64,000 bases of DNA from Cryptomeria japonica. Lineage: Eukaryota; Streptophyta; Pinopsida; Cupressales; Cupressaceae. The notes below the pieces were generated by a model. The model worked only from the letters and a program-made list of their open reading frames with translations. It made no database searches and was not told where the DNA came from. A program made the position numbers and the translations under genes. Shown piece by piece: positions 1 through 10,256 of the stretch (within the stretch, counting starts at the first letter, position 1; the number at the start of each line of letters is the position of its first letter). Location of the stretch: assembly GCF_030272615.1 (NCBI RefSeq), contig NC_081411.1:834322136-834386135 (forward strand), in the 5' to 3' direction.

Positions 1-1113
1 AGAAGGCAACGAGCAATACCATTGTAGGGCTTTATCTCTTAATGTTCTAGTAAACAATTTTGCAAGCAACCTTTGGTCATAAGCAAAATCAGTACATATT
101 GTTTGAAAGGTCTTAACATGTGTTAGAGGATCACCCTTACCATTATAAAGCTCCAAATGCGGAATTTCAACATGTTTAGGGGGGATAGCTCGAACAATGT
201 CAAGAGAAAGTGGGCTCGCAACATCAAATGTGGGCACACTAAACTTAGATTGATTCGTAGAGGCAATTTGTTGCTGTAAAGAAGAGACAGTTTGTGCAAG
301 ATTGTTAATGGTCGCTTCAGTCGAAGAGTTCATATTAGACATGTTAGATTGTGATGGAGGTGTTATGTTATTGAAAGAAGGTAGAGAGTAAGGTGGTGGG
401 ACACTATGATAGTTAGTCATAGGAGATGATTGGAAAGGAGGAACACTACAAGAAGGAATGGAAGGGTTAAATGAATTGCCCCCTTGTGCCAGTTTCATTT
501 GTGGAGATATAATAGGAACACTCATTGAAGGAATGAATGAAGAAGTTGGATTGAATGAAGGAAGAGGGTTGATTGAAGAAGAGGAATTGCCCCCATGATT
601 AGTGATCATAGGAGGAATGTCTTGTATTGAAGTAGTCATTATGTTTGATATAAAAGTAGGTATACTAGCAATAGAAGTTGTCAAAGGAATAGAATGATTA
701 ACTTGAGTAGGAGGTTGTGTATAACCTAAAGTTTCAGCACAACTCTTCATAGGCATCACATTCGAATCCACAATGTGTGCAATACCACGCAAAATATCAA
801 TTCCATTCTTATCACTTTGAACCATACGTTTTAGACCCTCAATTAATGAAAGAGCTTGACTATCAGGGTATTCTTGAGACATCCATTGTCGAAAATCATC
901 AAATTGGTTATCCAATTTTGAAAGTTGTTCTTCAGAAACCTCATGGAGAGCTTCTTCATCGTTAAGAGGATTAGAGGAATTACCCATGTCCTCGTTAAAA
1001 AGGCCATTCAAATTAGGTTCCATCTCCTCGGTAATTAAACCTTGGAAAGACTTAATTCTAAGGCTTCGTCTAACGGGAATAGTGTAAGTAGGGCTTATTG
1101 TCGTAAAACTCAT
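1..1113 (-). CDS. Ty3/gypsy gag (gypsy-1), 3' end off window
   Basis: An uninterrupted reading frame runs from an ATG at 1113 to the left window edge, 371 codons without a stop. The first 120 residues are acidic. Residues ~120-290 are rich in Ser, Pro, Asn and Thr, with a repeated GGNS motif. The last ~60 residues match the start of a retrotransposon gag capsid domain: VEIPHLELYNGKGDP, then a DKALQWY block. Gag would form the virus-like particle that packages the element RNA. The gene follows an LTR, primer site and 1.2-kb leader in the order expected of a gypsy element. Unlike every other gag here it is open, so this copy may be young. It could still be broken beyond the edge. Confidence 0.85.
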   Translation of the reverse strand, partial: MSFTTISPTYTIPVRRSLRIKSFQGLITEEMEPNLNGLFNEDMGNSSNPLNDEEALHEVSEEQLSKLDNQFDDFRQWMSQEYPDSQALSLIEGLKRMVQSDKNGIDILRGIAHIVDSNVMPMKSCAETLGYTQPPTQVNHSIPLTTSIASIPTFISNIMTTSIQDIPPMITNHGGNSSSSINPLPSFNPTSSFIPSMSVPIISPQMKLAQGGNSFNPSIPSCSVPPFQSSPMTNYHSVPPPYSLPSFNNITPPSQSNMSNMNSSTEATINNLAQTVSSLQQQIASTNQSKFSVPTFDVASPLSLDIVRAIPPKHVEIPHLELYNGKGDPLTHVKTFQTICTDFAYDQRLLAKLFTRTLRDKALQWYCSLPS

Positions 1114-1218
1114 GCACTAGGGAGAGAGAGAAAATTTTGAATTTTAGAGGTAGCAAATTTCAGTAAAATCAGCCAATCTCCTAGTTTTAAGCTGTTAAAT
1201 GCAATCAGGACAATCTCT

Positions 1219-1320
1219 CGAAATTTCGAAAAAAATGTCTGGGACCGTGGCGAACGGAGTGCACACGGTCCTCGCAACTTTTTTCAAAATTTTCAGGGAT
1301 GAAAGTTATGATGATTTTAA
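1219..1320 (-). repeat. Leader repeat copy 1 (GTGCACACGGTCCTCGCAAC core)
   Basis: The core GTGCACACGGTCCTCGCAAC is flanked by similar AT-rich sequence (AAATTTCGAAAAAAATGTC before, TTTTCAGG and a GAAAG block after). The same block recurs at 1841-1940, 622 bp away, and a shorter version lies in the LTR at 2663-2710. Confidence 0.75.
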
Positions 1321-1840
1321 AGCTAATCTGAAAAAATTGAGTGATTTTATGATCTGTAGATAGGCCAAATTAAAGTTGCAATCTCAAAATTGAACCCTAC
1401 CAAGATTGTTGAAAAATGTAAAATTTGAATTTTGAAAAAGAGGGGGAAACTGAAATTTTGAATTTTATGATTTTAGAGGGAATGGTGAAAGCAATGCAGG
1501 CTTTGAAATTTAAAAATTGACTCAATTTCATGCAAAATTCAAATTTGAAAGTGGAAATCAAGGTTGTTGCAATTAAACACTTAGTTTCAAAAGTCACAAA
1601 TTGCAAAAATTTGAATAAAACACTGAAATTTCGAATGAATGCCAACACACTTTTCAGATTTAGGACTGTAAGAAACATAATTTTGATATGAATTTCAATT
1701 TCAACAATTTTTGAATGATTAGAAGCCTCAATCCAAGCAATCGCTAGACCAACTTTGAATTTAATTTTGAAAGTGTTAGAATTGATAAAATCAGCCAAAA
1801 TTCTGGATTTTAGCAGAAAAATACAGTAAGATCTAGCTCC

Positions 1841-1940
1841 CGAAATTTTGGAAAAAATGTCGGGGACGATGGCGCTCAGGGTGCACACGGTCCTCGCAAC
1901 TTTTTCCAAATTTTCAGGCATGAAAGATATTGTGATTTTA
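1841..1940 (-). repeat. Leader repeat copy 2
   Basis: This is the second ~100-bp copy of the block at 1219-1320, with the same 20-base core and similar flanks. Similarity extends upstream to an AAATCAGCCAA motif present before both copies, which suggests an older, larger duplication in the leader. Confidence 0.75.
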
Positions 1941-2274
1941 TTGCGGAATCAAAAGTTACAGCCGATTTAGAGGTGTTTTGATTAATGAAATTATCAGTCA
2001 AAGGTTGAATCAAGAAGGTCTTAAAAATTAGGGTTTTGATATTTAACCACTTAATTTTCAGAATTAAAGCACAAATATGAATTGACAATTTGCAATAGAA
2101 GGGTAGATCTGAAACAAGCATTAACAATTAAACATTTCACAAGTTTAATTACTAAAAGAAAATTTTAGGGTTTTTATGCAATCAACCTCTAAAATTTGCA
2201 AAAGATCAAACATGGAAATATAATTAGGAAAGAAAAATTTTCAGATCTAACCATGAATAATCAGAATGAGGATG

Positions 2275-2292
2275 TTCACGTTGGGTTCACCA
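2275..2292 (-). promoter_or_regulatory. gypsy-1 primer binding site
   Basis: The minus strand reads TGGTGAACCCAACGTGAA, starting three bases inside the 5' LTR end. The TGG start would pair with the CCA tail of a tRNA. The CCCAACGTG core resembles the tRNA-Lys-type site of many plant gypsy elements, but the match is imperfect and the tRNA is not certain. Confidence 0.6.
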
Positions 2293-2981
2293 AAATGTAA
2301 AGCGGAAAAATTGAACCCTAGTTGTTCTCCCCTCCCCAACTCCAAGGAGAGAGAAGGGAGAGTCACTAGGGTTGATGGTTTTCACTTAGGGGAGACTTTA
2401 CATTCAAAAGAGGGGTTGAAACCCACAAGATTCAATCCCACGCAATGCAAGATTGGATTCTAAATGAGTTTCAAGGGTTGTGACATCAAGGATACCCTCT
2501 TTTGTAAAGAAATGTGGAAAGAATGATTGAACTAGGAATGCATGTAAAGTAGGAAAGATTTGCTTATAAACAGAGATAGGGATATGGGATGAAGCTGCGG
2601 ACCTGGAATTAGCAGTAAAATGTCAAGACGGTGCTATTCTGCAAATTTGAGCGAAAGTTGACAGGACAATGGTGCCCGACGTGCACACGGTCCTCCGAAA
2701 AATCTGCAAAACGAAGGTGGATCTGTTCGTCTCTGCATAAGGATTCCAGATCTTCAATTACAGCCGCGTACCTGCAACATGCGAAGGTGTAAATGTTGTT
2801 GTATGTTGTATGTTGTATGTGATCTCCTCTTCAATGGTTGAATCCTTGTCTTGAATGCAACACCTAGCCTTGAATGGAGACTTAGAATGCTCAATTGCTT
2901 GAAGGAATGCTTGAATGCTTGAATGCTTGAAAATCATTTCCGCCTTTTTTCCATCTACCCAAAATGGGAGAGGAAATGTAG

Positions 2982-2989
2982 TTTATATA
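2982..2989 (-). promoter_or_regulatory. TATA box of gypsy-1 LTR
   Basis: The minus strand reads TATATAAA, about 385 bp into the LTR, the expected place for the Pol II promoter. The gypsy-2 LTR has a similar TATA at a similar distance. Confidence 0.5.
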
Positions 2990-3112
2990 CTTGTCAATTA
3001 GGGCTGATAGACTGATTTTTCTGACCTTAGGCCAACCTGGGAAGATTATTTTCCAATTTGCAAACATAAAGACCCGAGACCCAAAAGAGACCGGGCCCAA
3101 AAGTAGGGCCAG

Positions 3113-3205
3113 GGACCAGGGCACTGGGCGCCATGGTCCTGGGGGACCAGGGCGCTGGGTGCCCTAGTCCTGAAGGACCAGGGCGCTGGGCGCCATGGTC
3201 CCACC
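3113..3205. repeat. Three tandem 31-bp GC-rich hairpins
   Basis: Units start at 3113, 3144 and 3175, exactly 31 bp apart, each beginning GGACCAGGGC. Units 1 and 3 can fold on themselves: GGACCA pairs with TGGTCC and GGCGC with GCGCC around a TGG loop. They sit 125-225 bp upstream of the gypsy-1 TATA box, where enhancer repeats often occur. Confidence 0.85.
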
Positions 3206-3373
3206 TCCAGGGACAGTAGGGTGCAAGGAGGATTAGGCTAGGGTGCTGAAAAAATTTAGTTTTTGATGTCATGAACAAGTTTCGGGGTCTCCATCCAGGT
3301 TCAGTGTTGCGTCGCCATCGTGAAGACCCAAATGTAGTCGAAATTGCAAGTGTCGCAATTTTAGGATGCTACA

Positions 3374-4599
3374 ATTAGGTATATGTTGTCATTGATGTCA
3401 ACTAGTTTGACTGGATGCAACACTAGCAAAGGAGAGAGGGAGAAGTTGAATAATGCATTGTGGCTATAATTGATGGTTGCAGTTCAGAATATATGTTCAT
3501 AACATTAGCATGGGTCTATGATTGAAATCGTATCCAGTTTGGTGAATTGGAAAGAACATTTATAATTATTTGTTATGAAATCTGTAAAGAAGAATGAATA
3601 CCGGTATTAAATCTTTAACCGGTAATGATTTAAGGTTTGGCGGTGGATCTTATCATGATCATAACTTAGTGATAACATGCCTTAATCCATGTGTAATGAT
3701 AAGATGGTATTTGAGCATGTACAAGGATAAGATTTCTTGGGAAACAACAAAGTGCTTAGAAGAATGAAACAAGGGTTTGATTGATTTCTTATCAAATCGA
3801 TGTGCGGTGATCATTCAACAATGGAAATCATCTAGAAATTTGTTGTAATGACATGTAATGTATTTTGGTGGAGTATTTTGTTGTGCTAAATGTAAATTCA
3901 TTGTATCTTGTTGATGTAATTAGTTTTTGTAGCCGCCCTAACTTAAAAGTGTATCTAGGGCTAGTTGGTGAAGAGATTTTGTGTCGGTGGTTTGAGAAGA
4001 AGGTATTGTCGAACTAGTTTGAAGTGTCTACATGTGTGTAACAAAGTTGTGCTGAAAAGGATCTGTACTAGCAGGAAAGGAAGTGTTGTAATTAGATCAT
4101 TTGCCCCATTGTCCCTTAACAGTTACAACAGTTTGAAATACCTTAACCAGGTAGATCCTAATAGGTCTGATATTATAAATCCCTTCACTGGGTGGCTCAT
4201 TTACTTGATTTTGAAATCCTCTAACAAGGTTGCTCTTAATAGGGTAGAGCTCCTAACAAGAATGAGGCAAAATCCCTTGACCAGGTGATTCCTAACATGG
4301 TTTTCTCTTAATCGAGCATATTGTAAGCTCTTAACTAGGCTAGGCCTTTAACCAGGTGCATTCCAAAAGAGTGAAAAAACATATTGTGGGTGCTAATTCC
4401 CACCGTGGTTTTTCCTAGTTGGGTTTCCACGTCAAAAAACATTGTGTTATGGTTTGCATGCTTTGTTATATGTTTTCTTATGTCATTATATTTATTACAT
4501 GCTTATTGATTTTCAAGTTGGTGGAAGTTGTTATCAGATTTATTAAGTTTTTGCTTACACTAATTCACCCCCCCCTCTCAATGTCTTATAAGTTTATCA
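3374..4599 (+). repeat. copia-A 5' LTR, first ~60 bp missing
   Basis: It matches the right LTR (8975-10256) from GGTATATGTTGTC onward and ends TTTATCA, two bases before the primer site. Near the end is a C-run after TTCA. The stretch about 4130-4350 is a degenerate array of ~26-30-bp units containing TTAACnnGGT or CTAACAnGGT words, also present in the right LTR. Confidence 0.85.
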
Positions 4600-4601
4600 A
4601 T

Positions 4602-4613
4602 TGGTATTAGAGC
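4602..4613 (+). promoter_or_regulatory. copia-A primer binding site
   Basis: TGGTATTAGAGC is the usual plant copia iMet-type site TGGTATCAGAGC with one C-to-T change, two bases after the LTR. Confidence 0.85.
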
Positions 4614-4661
4614 TTTATTCCCTTAAGGATTAACCGCTTGGGAAGGATCTGTAAGGCTAAC

Positions 4662-5861
4662 ATGGGGAAAGGTTCAATGAGTTACAGAGAGCTTTCAAAC
4701 AGGCTTACAGAATCTAAAGAAGCCTTTGAAGAACTAAAGGTCAAGTACAAAGCTTCATTGGAAAAGAGGAGAGAGTTGGAAGCCCCTACCATCAGGATGA
4801 GACAAGAGGTGGAAGCTAGGAGGGAAGCTGAAGACAAAATAAGAGATAAGGAGCATGAGATATTTAAGATGAAACAAGAGATTGGTACCTTTCATGCACA
4901 TCTTCATGAGACCAAAGAGGAAAAAGAGGAAATGCAAGATGATCTAGACATGGCTATGTCTCTTAGATAAAGTCTCACAAAGAAGAATGAGGAGCTTACC
5001 AAGGAGTTGGCTGATGCAAATGAGTTATTAGCTAAATTCAACAAGAGCACTTATATTCTTGATGAGTAGATTCAGACACAAAGACAAAAAGGATATACAC
5101 ATGGCTTGGGATACACAAACTTTGAACAAGGAGAGCCATCTAGTACCAAGGACACCATGCATGAAGCCAAATCTACACTAAAGACCAAGAAGAACATCGG
5201 TAAGAGAACTTACAAACCAGTATGTTTTAACTGTCATAAGGTAGGTCATACTACAAATGTTTGTAGAAGTAGATCCATTACTTCTTATGGATATAGACCT
5301 AATGCATATGAAGGATATAAGCCTAGTACTTTTGATGGATATTGCTTCAATTGCAACAAGTATGGGCATAGAGATGTTGAGTGCAAGTCAAGAGTGAACA
5401 ATCAGAGATCTTACATGGATTAGAGGTCCAATGGTGAATGGTAGAGATCTTATAATGACTGGAGAAACCCTACTTGGTAGAAACCTTATGTGAACCAGTC
5501 TAGTCCATATCAAATGGAGAATAGATGGATTGTGACATGTTTAATATATCACAACTATGGTCATGTGGATATGAATTGCTAGAGAAGAACTGATAGAGGC
5601 AATGCTGAACCTTGGAGAGCATCTAAAATGGCATGTTTCCACTATCACAAAATGAGATACATTGCAAGGTTTTGTAGAGCTAGAATGAACCAACCAGTTA
5701 ATCAGTCTGTTGACCAGAAAGGAAAGAAGGTAGACATGGAAGAAACCATAAGTGAGATGAATAAGATATGGAGGAAGAAAAGTGAGGAGAAAACAATCAG
5801 AGGACTCCAATTATTCACATGGTGTGGAGAATCCCTCACTAGAAAACTAAGCTATGTATGA
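4662..5861 (+). pseudogene. copia-A gag: coiled coil plus CCHC knuckles, broken
   Basis: One frame runs from an ATG at 4662 to about 5860 with no frameshift, but has in-frame stops near 4968, 5068, 5421, 5442, 5478 and 5580. The first ~100 residues are Lys/Glu-rich with heptad-like spacing, a likely coiled coil. CCHC zinc knuckles follow at 5221 (CFNCHKVGHTTNVC) and 5341 (CFNCNKYGHRDVEC). A third at 5629 is damaged (CFHYHKMRYIARFC has lost its second Cys and the His). The product would be a nucleocapsid-type RNA-binding protein. Its coiled-coil-plus-knuckles design resembles the gag of the C family, unlike the UBN2-type gag of copia-B. Confidence 0.8.
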
Positions 5862-6255
5862 AGCTTAGGGGGAGCATATTGTCAAACCCATTTTTAGACC
5901 CCCTAAATGGTGTGCGGTAAGTCAAATCTGCATGTTTTGATGCAATATGCTATTATGAAGTGATTTTGAGATGTAACCAGTAAATTGAATGTGATATGTG
6001 AACCAGTAGAAAGTTCTAGGGTTGAATGGTGATTTGGGCATGTTCAACTAGTTTAGCATTAAATGTAGTTGGTAAAAGGAAAATAAAAAGGTGTTTTATA
6101 GTCTCATTTTCACAAAGCATTTTCAAGAGCACATTTGGAGAGCGATAGAAACATAGAAGAGAATTTGATTGCTACTTTGACGAAGTTGATAGGAGATCAT
6201 GAAGATTTGTGGAAAAGTGAATCGGTGGAAGAGCATTCAGACTAGAAACCCTAGT
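5862..6255. other. Foreign non-coding segment replacing protease and integrase N-terminus
   Basis: Directly after gag, where protease, the GAG-pre-integrase domain and the first part of integrase should lie, there is ~390 bp with no copia coding similarity. It opens with CTTAGGGGGAGCA, a motif this element otherwise has after pol (near 8706), followed by TGTCAAACCC, which could be an LTR start. It may be the 3' end of another element captured by template switching. Integrase sequence resumes at 6256. Confidence 0.55.
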
Positions 6256-7094
6256 TGCGAAGAAGTCTGATGCTTTTAGCAAGTTTAAGGCATTCTAAGC
6301 CTTAGTGGATAAATAAACTAGTAAGACCCTAAAGTGTCTGAGATCTCAATGGGGTGGAGAATTCACATCAGCTAAATTTGTGAAATACTGTGATGAGAAT
6401 GGAATCAAGAGACAACTATCTCCACCAAGGACACCACAATAGAATGAGATTGCAGAAAGGAGGAACTAGCCCATAGTTGAAGCAACAAGAACAATGTTGA
6501 TACAAGGAGATGTACCTCAAATATTTTGGAGAGAAGTAGTCAACACTGTAGTATACAAAATGAACCAGATATTGGTCAAGAAAGGTAGTGACAAAAATCC
6601 CTATGAATTATGGTATGGTCATACTCCTAATGTTAGTCATTTCAAAGTCTTTGGCAGCAAGTGTTACATAAAGAGAGATAAGTATACCAAAAAAATTTAT
6701 CCTAAAAGTGATGAAGGAACTTTCCTTGGCTACTTAACTAAGAGAAAAGCATTTAAGTGCTTTAACAAAATAACCAAGAAGATTGTGGAAAGTGTTAATG
6801 TGAAAGTTGATGAGTATTCTGACAAATTTGATGATGCCAGTAAGTCTGATGCAGTAGATGAACATAAGCAAATGATCATTGAACTAGAAGTTCAAAATGA
6901 TGCTGAGCAGAACAGTGTGGAGGATGCTTCTCAACTGGTGGAAGAAGAAGAAGAATATGCTTCTACACTAGAACCGGTTATACCTGGATATGTAAGGTTG
7001 AATCACTCTGCACATCAAATAATTGGAGATAGGAATGCTGGAGTGCAAACAAGAAGAAAGATCAAAGAAAGTGCTTGTCTGATTTCCACAATTT
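6256..7094 (+). pseudogene. copia-A integrase (catalytic core, C-terminal part)
   Basis: The integrase core resumes mid-domain. The block that should contain the second catalytic Asp reads LRSQWGGEF, so Gln-Trp stands where RSDRGGEF has Asp-Arg. The Glu block NEIAERRN is present but bounded by stops. From 6494 it is open to 7094: PYELWYGHTPNVSHFKVFG, the C-terminal VESVNVKVDEY and an acidic linker before RT. It would have inserted cDNA into the host chromosome. The missing catalytic Asp and the stops make it inactive. Confidence 0.85.
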
Positions 7095-7105
7095 AACCTA
7101 AGACA

Positions 7106-7942
7106 GTGAGGGAAGCTCTAAAGGATGATGATTGGATAAAGTCTATGAAGGAGGAGTTTGATCAAATAGAGAAGAACAATAGTTGGTCACTTGTCCCCAG
7201 ACTAGCTAATAAAAATGTTAATGGTACTAAGTGGGTGTTTAGGAAAAAATTGAATGAAGATGGTGAAGTGGTTAGGAACAAGGCTAGACTAGTTTGCAAA
7301 GGATATGCACAAGAAGAAGGTTAGGATTATGGAGAAACCTTTGGATCGGTTGCTAGACTTGAAGGAGTAAGAATTCTACTTGCATTTGTAGCATTCAAAG
7401 GATTCAAGGTATAGCAAATGGATGTCAAATTTGCATTTTTGAATGGAATTCTAGAGGAAGAGGTTTACATTGAACAACCAGATGGGTTTGCATTGACTAA
7501 AGGCAAGGACATGGTGTGCAAACTTCATAAAGCTTTATATGGGTTAAAGCAAGCTCCAAGGGAATGGTATGAGAGACTCCATTCACACCTAATAAATATT
7601 GGATTTCAAAGAACCGGTGAGGACAACAACATTTACTTGAAGACAAAAGGAGACAAGTTATTGATTACAAAAGTGTTTGTAGATGATATCATATTTAGAG
7701 GAAATGATGACATGAGTTTAACTTTTGTAGAAGAAATGAAATAGAAATTTGAAATGTCTTTGATAGGTGAAATCAAAATTTTCATTGGTTTGCAGGTCCA
7801 ACAGATGAAAGGAGAAATCTTTATCAGCTAGTCCAAATATGTGAAGGAGGTAATGTAATCTTTTGGAATGGAAGACTCTAAACTGGTTGGAACCCCTATG
7901 GTCATTGGTTGTAGATTATCCAAGGAAGATGATTAAGATCCA
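7106..7942 (+). pseudogene. copia-A reverse transcriptase, stop-interrupted
   Basis: This is the copia-type RT domain (RVT_2). It begins MKEEFDQIEKNNSWSLV, then has TKWVFRKKLNEDGEV, ARLVCKGYAQ, the MDVKFAFLNG block, LYGLKQAPREWY and the catalytic FVDDIIFRG. It stays in frame with the integrase and RNase H parts. Stops fall at about 7322, 7413, 7742, 7830, 7856 and 7934. It would copy the element RNA into cDNA. The polymerase Asp pair is intact but the frame is not. Confidence 0.9.
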
Positions 7943-8629
7943 ATGGATGATACTGAGTATAGATCAATGATTGGTAAACTACACTATGTTGTTCATAGAA
8001 GATCGAACATTTCTCATGCAGTTGGTATAGTGGCTAGATATCAGAAAAGTCCTAAAGAGACTCATATGGTGGTAGTGAAGAGAATTTTTAGGTATCTTAG
8101 AGGAACTATTGATTATGGATTATGGTATCTATACAAAGGAAACTTCTCTTTGAAGGTGTACACAGATGCTGATTGGGCAGGTAATGTAGATGACTAAAAG
8201 AACACAACTAGTTGTGGATTCTTTCTAGGAGGAAGACTGGTATCCTGGACTAGTAAGAAACAAAGTTGCATTTCTAAGTCTACAATAGAAGAAGAGTATG
8301 TGGCTGCATCTATGAACTATGCTCAAGAAATATGGATGAGACATGTACTAGAAGGATTCAAGGAGAATATGATAGAACTTGTGGTCATATATTGTGATAA
8401 TACAAGTGTAATAAACATTTCAAAGAATCCTGTATTGCATGCTAGAACAAAGCATATTGAACTGAAGTATCATTATCTAAGAGAAAGAGTGCAGACAAAG
8501 AAAGTCGGGATGGATAAGGTGTCAAGCAAGGAGCAATTGGCTAACATCTTCACTAAGCCATTACCTAAAGAAACCTTTGAGTATCTTAGAGGAAAGCTAG
8601 GGCTTATACCCCTACAAAAGGTCAACTAA
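7943..8629 (+). pseudogene. copia-A RNase H, stop-interrupted
   Basis: The segment holds YRSMIGKLHYVV, the RNase H start VYTDADWAG, IYCDNTSVINISKNPVLHAR, TKHIELKYHYLRE and the C-terminal ANIFTKPLPKETFEYLRGKL, typical of copia polyproteins. One in-frame stop lies near 8195. The catalytic residues TDAD, E (EEEYVA) and CDN are visible. It would remove RNA from the RNA-DNA hybrid. Confidence 0.9.
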
Positions 8630-8960
8630 GATGTTGTTGCAACATCAATCCAGTGGACTAATTGAAGATCTTTCACTGTGGATTGATGAGAAAAGGGCTA
8701 CTCCTTAGGGGGAGCAACATAAGATGAATTTGACACTTTTCACATTTGACATTGTTGTCAAAGGGGGAGAAGAAAAGTAAAGGGGGAGAAGAATAGTGAA
8801 GAGAAAAAAGAGAAGAACAATGAAGAGAAAAATTAGAAGAATAGACTGATGAAGGGAGAAGAACAAGTGAAATAGAATAGAAGAAGAAAAGAACATTATA
8901 GCAGTCATAACAATTAGAGTTCTAGTTTTGCATGGTGAGATTTTGGTGTTGTCATCAATG
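8630..8960 (+). other. copia-A 3' untranslated region, purine-rich
   Basis: After the RNase H stop comes a CTTAGGGGGAGCA motif at 8706. Then about 8755-8900 is a nearly pure purine stretch with repeated AAAGGGGGAGAAGAA and GAAGAGAAAA words, resembling multiple copies of the polypurine tract. No gene is seen. Confidence 0.7.
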
Positions 8961-8974
8961 CCAAAGGGGGAGAT
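8961..8974 (+). promoter_or_regulatory. copia-A polypurine tract
   Basis: CCAAAGGGGGAGAT directly precedes the 3' LTR. The same tract ends copia-B and both C-family internal regions. It primes plus-strand cDNA synthesis. Confidence 0.85.
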
Positions 8975-10256
8975 TGTTGGCATAACTGATGGAAATGATG
9001 ATGAGATTAGAAGATGACCTGTAAAGTTGATATGATCAGGTATATGTTGTCATTGATGCCAACTAGTTTGACCGGATGCAAAACTAGCAAAGGAGAGAAG
9101 GAGAAGTTGAATCATGCATTGTGGTTAGAATTGATGGTTGTGGCTTAGAATATATGTTCATAACATTGGCACGAGTCTATGATTGAAATCACATCAAGTT
9201 TGGTGAACTAGAAAGCACATTTATAATTGACTATTATGAACTCTGTGAAGAAGAATGAATACCAGTATTAGATCTATAATCGATAATAATTTAAGGTTTG
9301 GCCGTGGATCTTATCATGAACACAACTTAGTGATGGTGTGTCTTAATCCGTGTGTAATGATAAGATGGTATTTGAATGTGTACAAGGATCAAATTTCTTT
9401 TGAAACAACAAAGTGCTTAGAAGAATGAAACAAGGGTTTGATTACTTATCAAATCGATGTGCAGTGATCATTCAATGATGGAAATCATCTAGAAATTTGT
9501 TGTAATGATCTGTAATGTATTTTGGTAGAGTGTTTTGCCACGCTAAATGTAAATTCATTTCATCTTGTTGATGTAATTAGGGTTTGTAGCCGCCCTAACT
9601 GAAAAGTGTATTTAGGGCTAGTTGGAGAAGATATTTTATGTCGATGGTTTGAGAAGAAGGTATTACCGAACCAGTTTGAAGTGTTTTCATGTGTGTAACA
9701 GAGTTGTGCTAAAGAGGATCTATACTAGAAAGAAAGGAAGTGTTGTCATTAGATCATTTGCCCTATTGTTCCTAACAGGTACAACAATTTGAAATCCTTT
9801 AACCGAGTAGATCCTAATAGGTCTAATATTATAAATCCCTTCAATGGGTGACTCATTAACTTAAGTTTGAAATCCTGTAACAAGGTTACTCTTAACAGGG
9901 TAGAGCTCCTAGCAAGGCTGAAGCAAAATCCCTTGACCGGGTGACTCTTAATAGGGTCTTCTCTTAACCAGGTATACTGTAAGCTCTTAACTGGGCTAGG
10001 CCTTTGACCGAACGCATTCCAAAAGTGCAAAAATATATTGTGGGTGCTAATTCTCACTGTGGTATTTCCTAGTTGTGTTTCCATGTAAAAAATCATTGTG
10101 TTATGGTTTGCATGCTTTGTTGGATGTTTGCTTATGTGGTTATATTTCTTGCATGCTTATTGATTTTCAAGTTGGTGAAAGTTGTTATAAGATTTATTAA
10201 GTTTTTTATTACACTGATTCACCCCCCCCCCCTTTTAGTGCCTTATAAGTTTATTA
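8975..10256 (+). repeat. copia-A 3' LTR (1282 bp)
   Basis: It begins TGTTGGCATAAC after the polypurine tract and ends TTTATTA, where the 5' LTR has TTTATCA. It carries the C-run after GATTCA and the degenerate TTAAC/GGT unit array (about 9790-10010). Numerous differences from the left LTR point to an old insertion. Confidence 0.85.

Larger units (their letters stand above)
1114..2274 (-). other. gypsy-1 untranslated leader
   Basis: This AT-rich stretch lies between the primer binding site and the gag ATG. I see no convincing gene in it. It contains two ~100-bp copies of a block with a GC-rich core (1219-1320 and 1841-1940). A leader of this length usually holds packaging and dimerisation signals, but I cannot assign any here. 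Confidence 0.6.
2296..3373 (-). repeat. gypsy-1 5' LTR (1078 bp)
   Basis: On the minus strand it begins TGTAGCATCC and ends CCGCTTTACA, giving the canonical TG...CA ends, and is followed by the primer site. A TATA box lies at 2982-2989. Three 31-bp hairpin repeats lie upstream of it at 3113-3205, in U3. Short 7-bp (about 2797-2820) and 10-bp (about 2890-2931) tandem repeats lie downstream of the TATA box. It abuts copia-A LTR sequence at 3374, so gypsy-1 landed inside that LTR. The matching 3' LTR lies beyond the window. Confidence 0.8.
3374..10256 (+). mobile_element. Ty1/copia element A (5' end cut by gypsy-1)
   Basis: The element has an LTR, an iMet-type primer site, degraded gag-pol, a polypurine tract and a second LTR. 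The left LTR lacks its first ~60 bp because gypsy-1 is inserted there. The right end, at 10256, joins sequence matching C-plus near 41650, so copia-A sits inside C-minus. The probable right target duplicate TCTAT (10257-10261) cannot be checked because the left flank is outside the window. Gag and the integrase-to-RNase H part each stay in one frame, broken only by stop codons. Protease and the integrase N-terminus are replaced by unrelated DNA at 5862-6255. Confidence 0.85.

Noticed and set aside
3965-4288. 107-residue ORF in the copia-A LTR
   Set aside because: It lies within the LTR repeat array, and the other LTR copy does not keep the frame.
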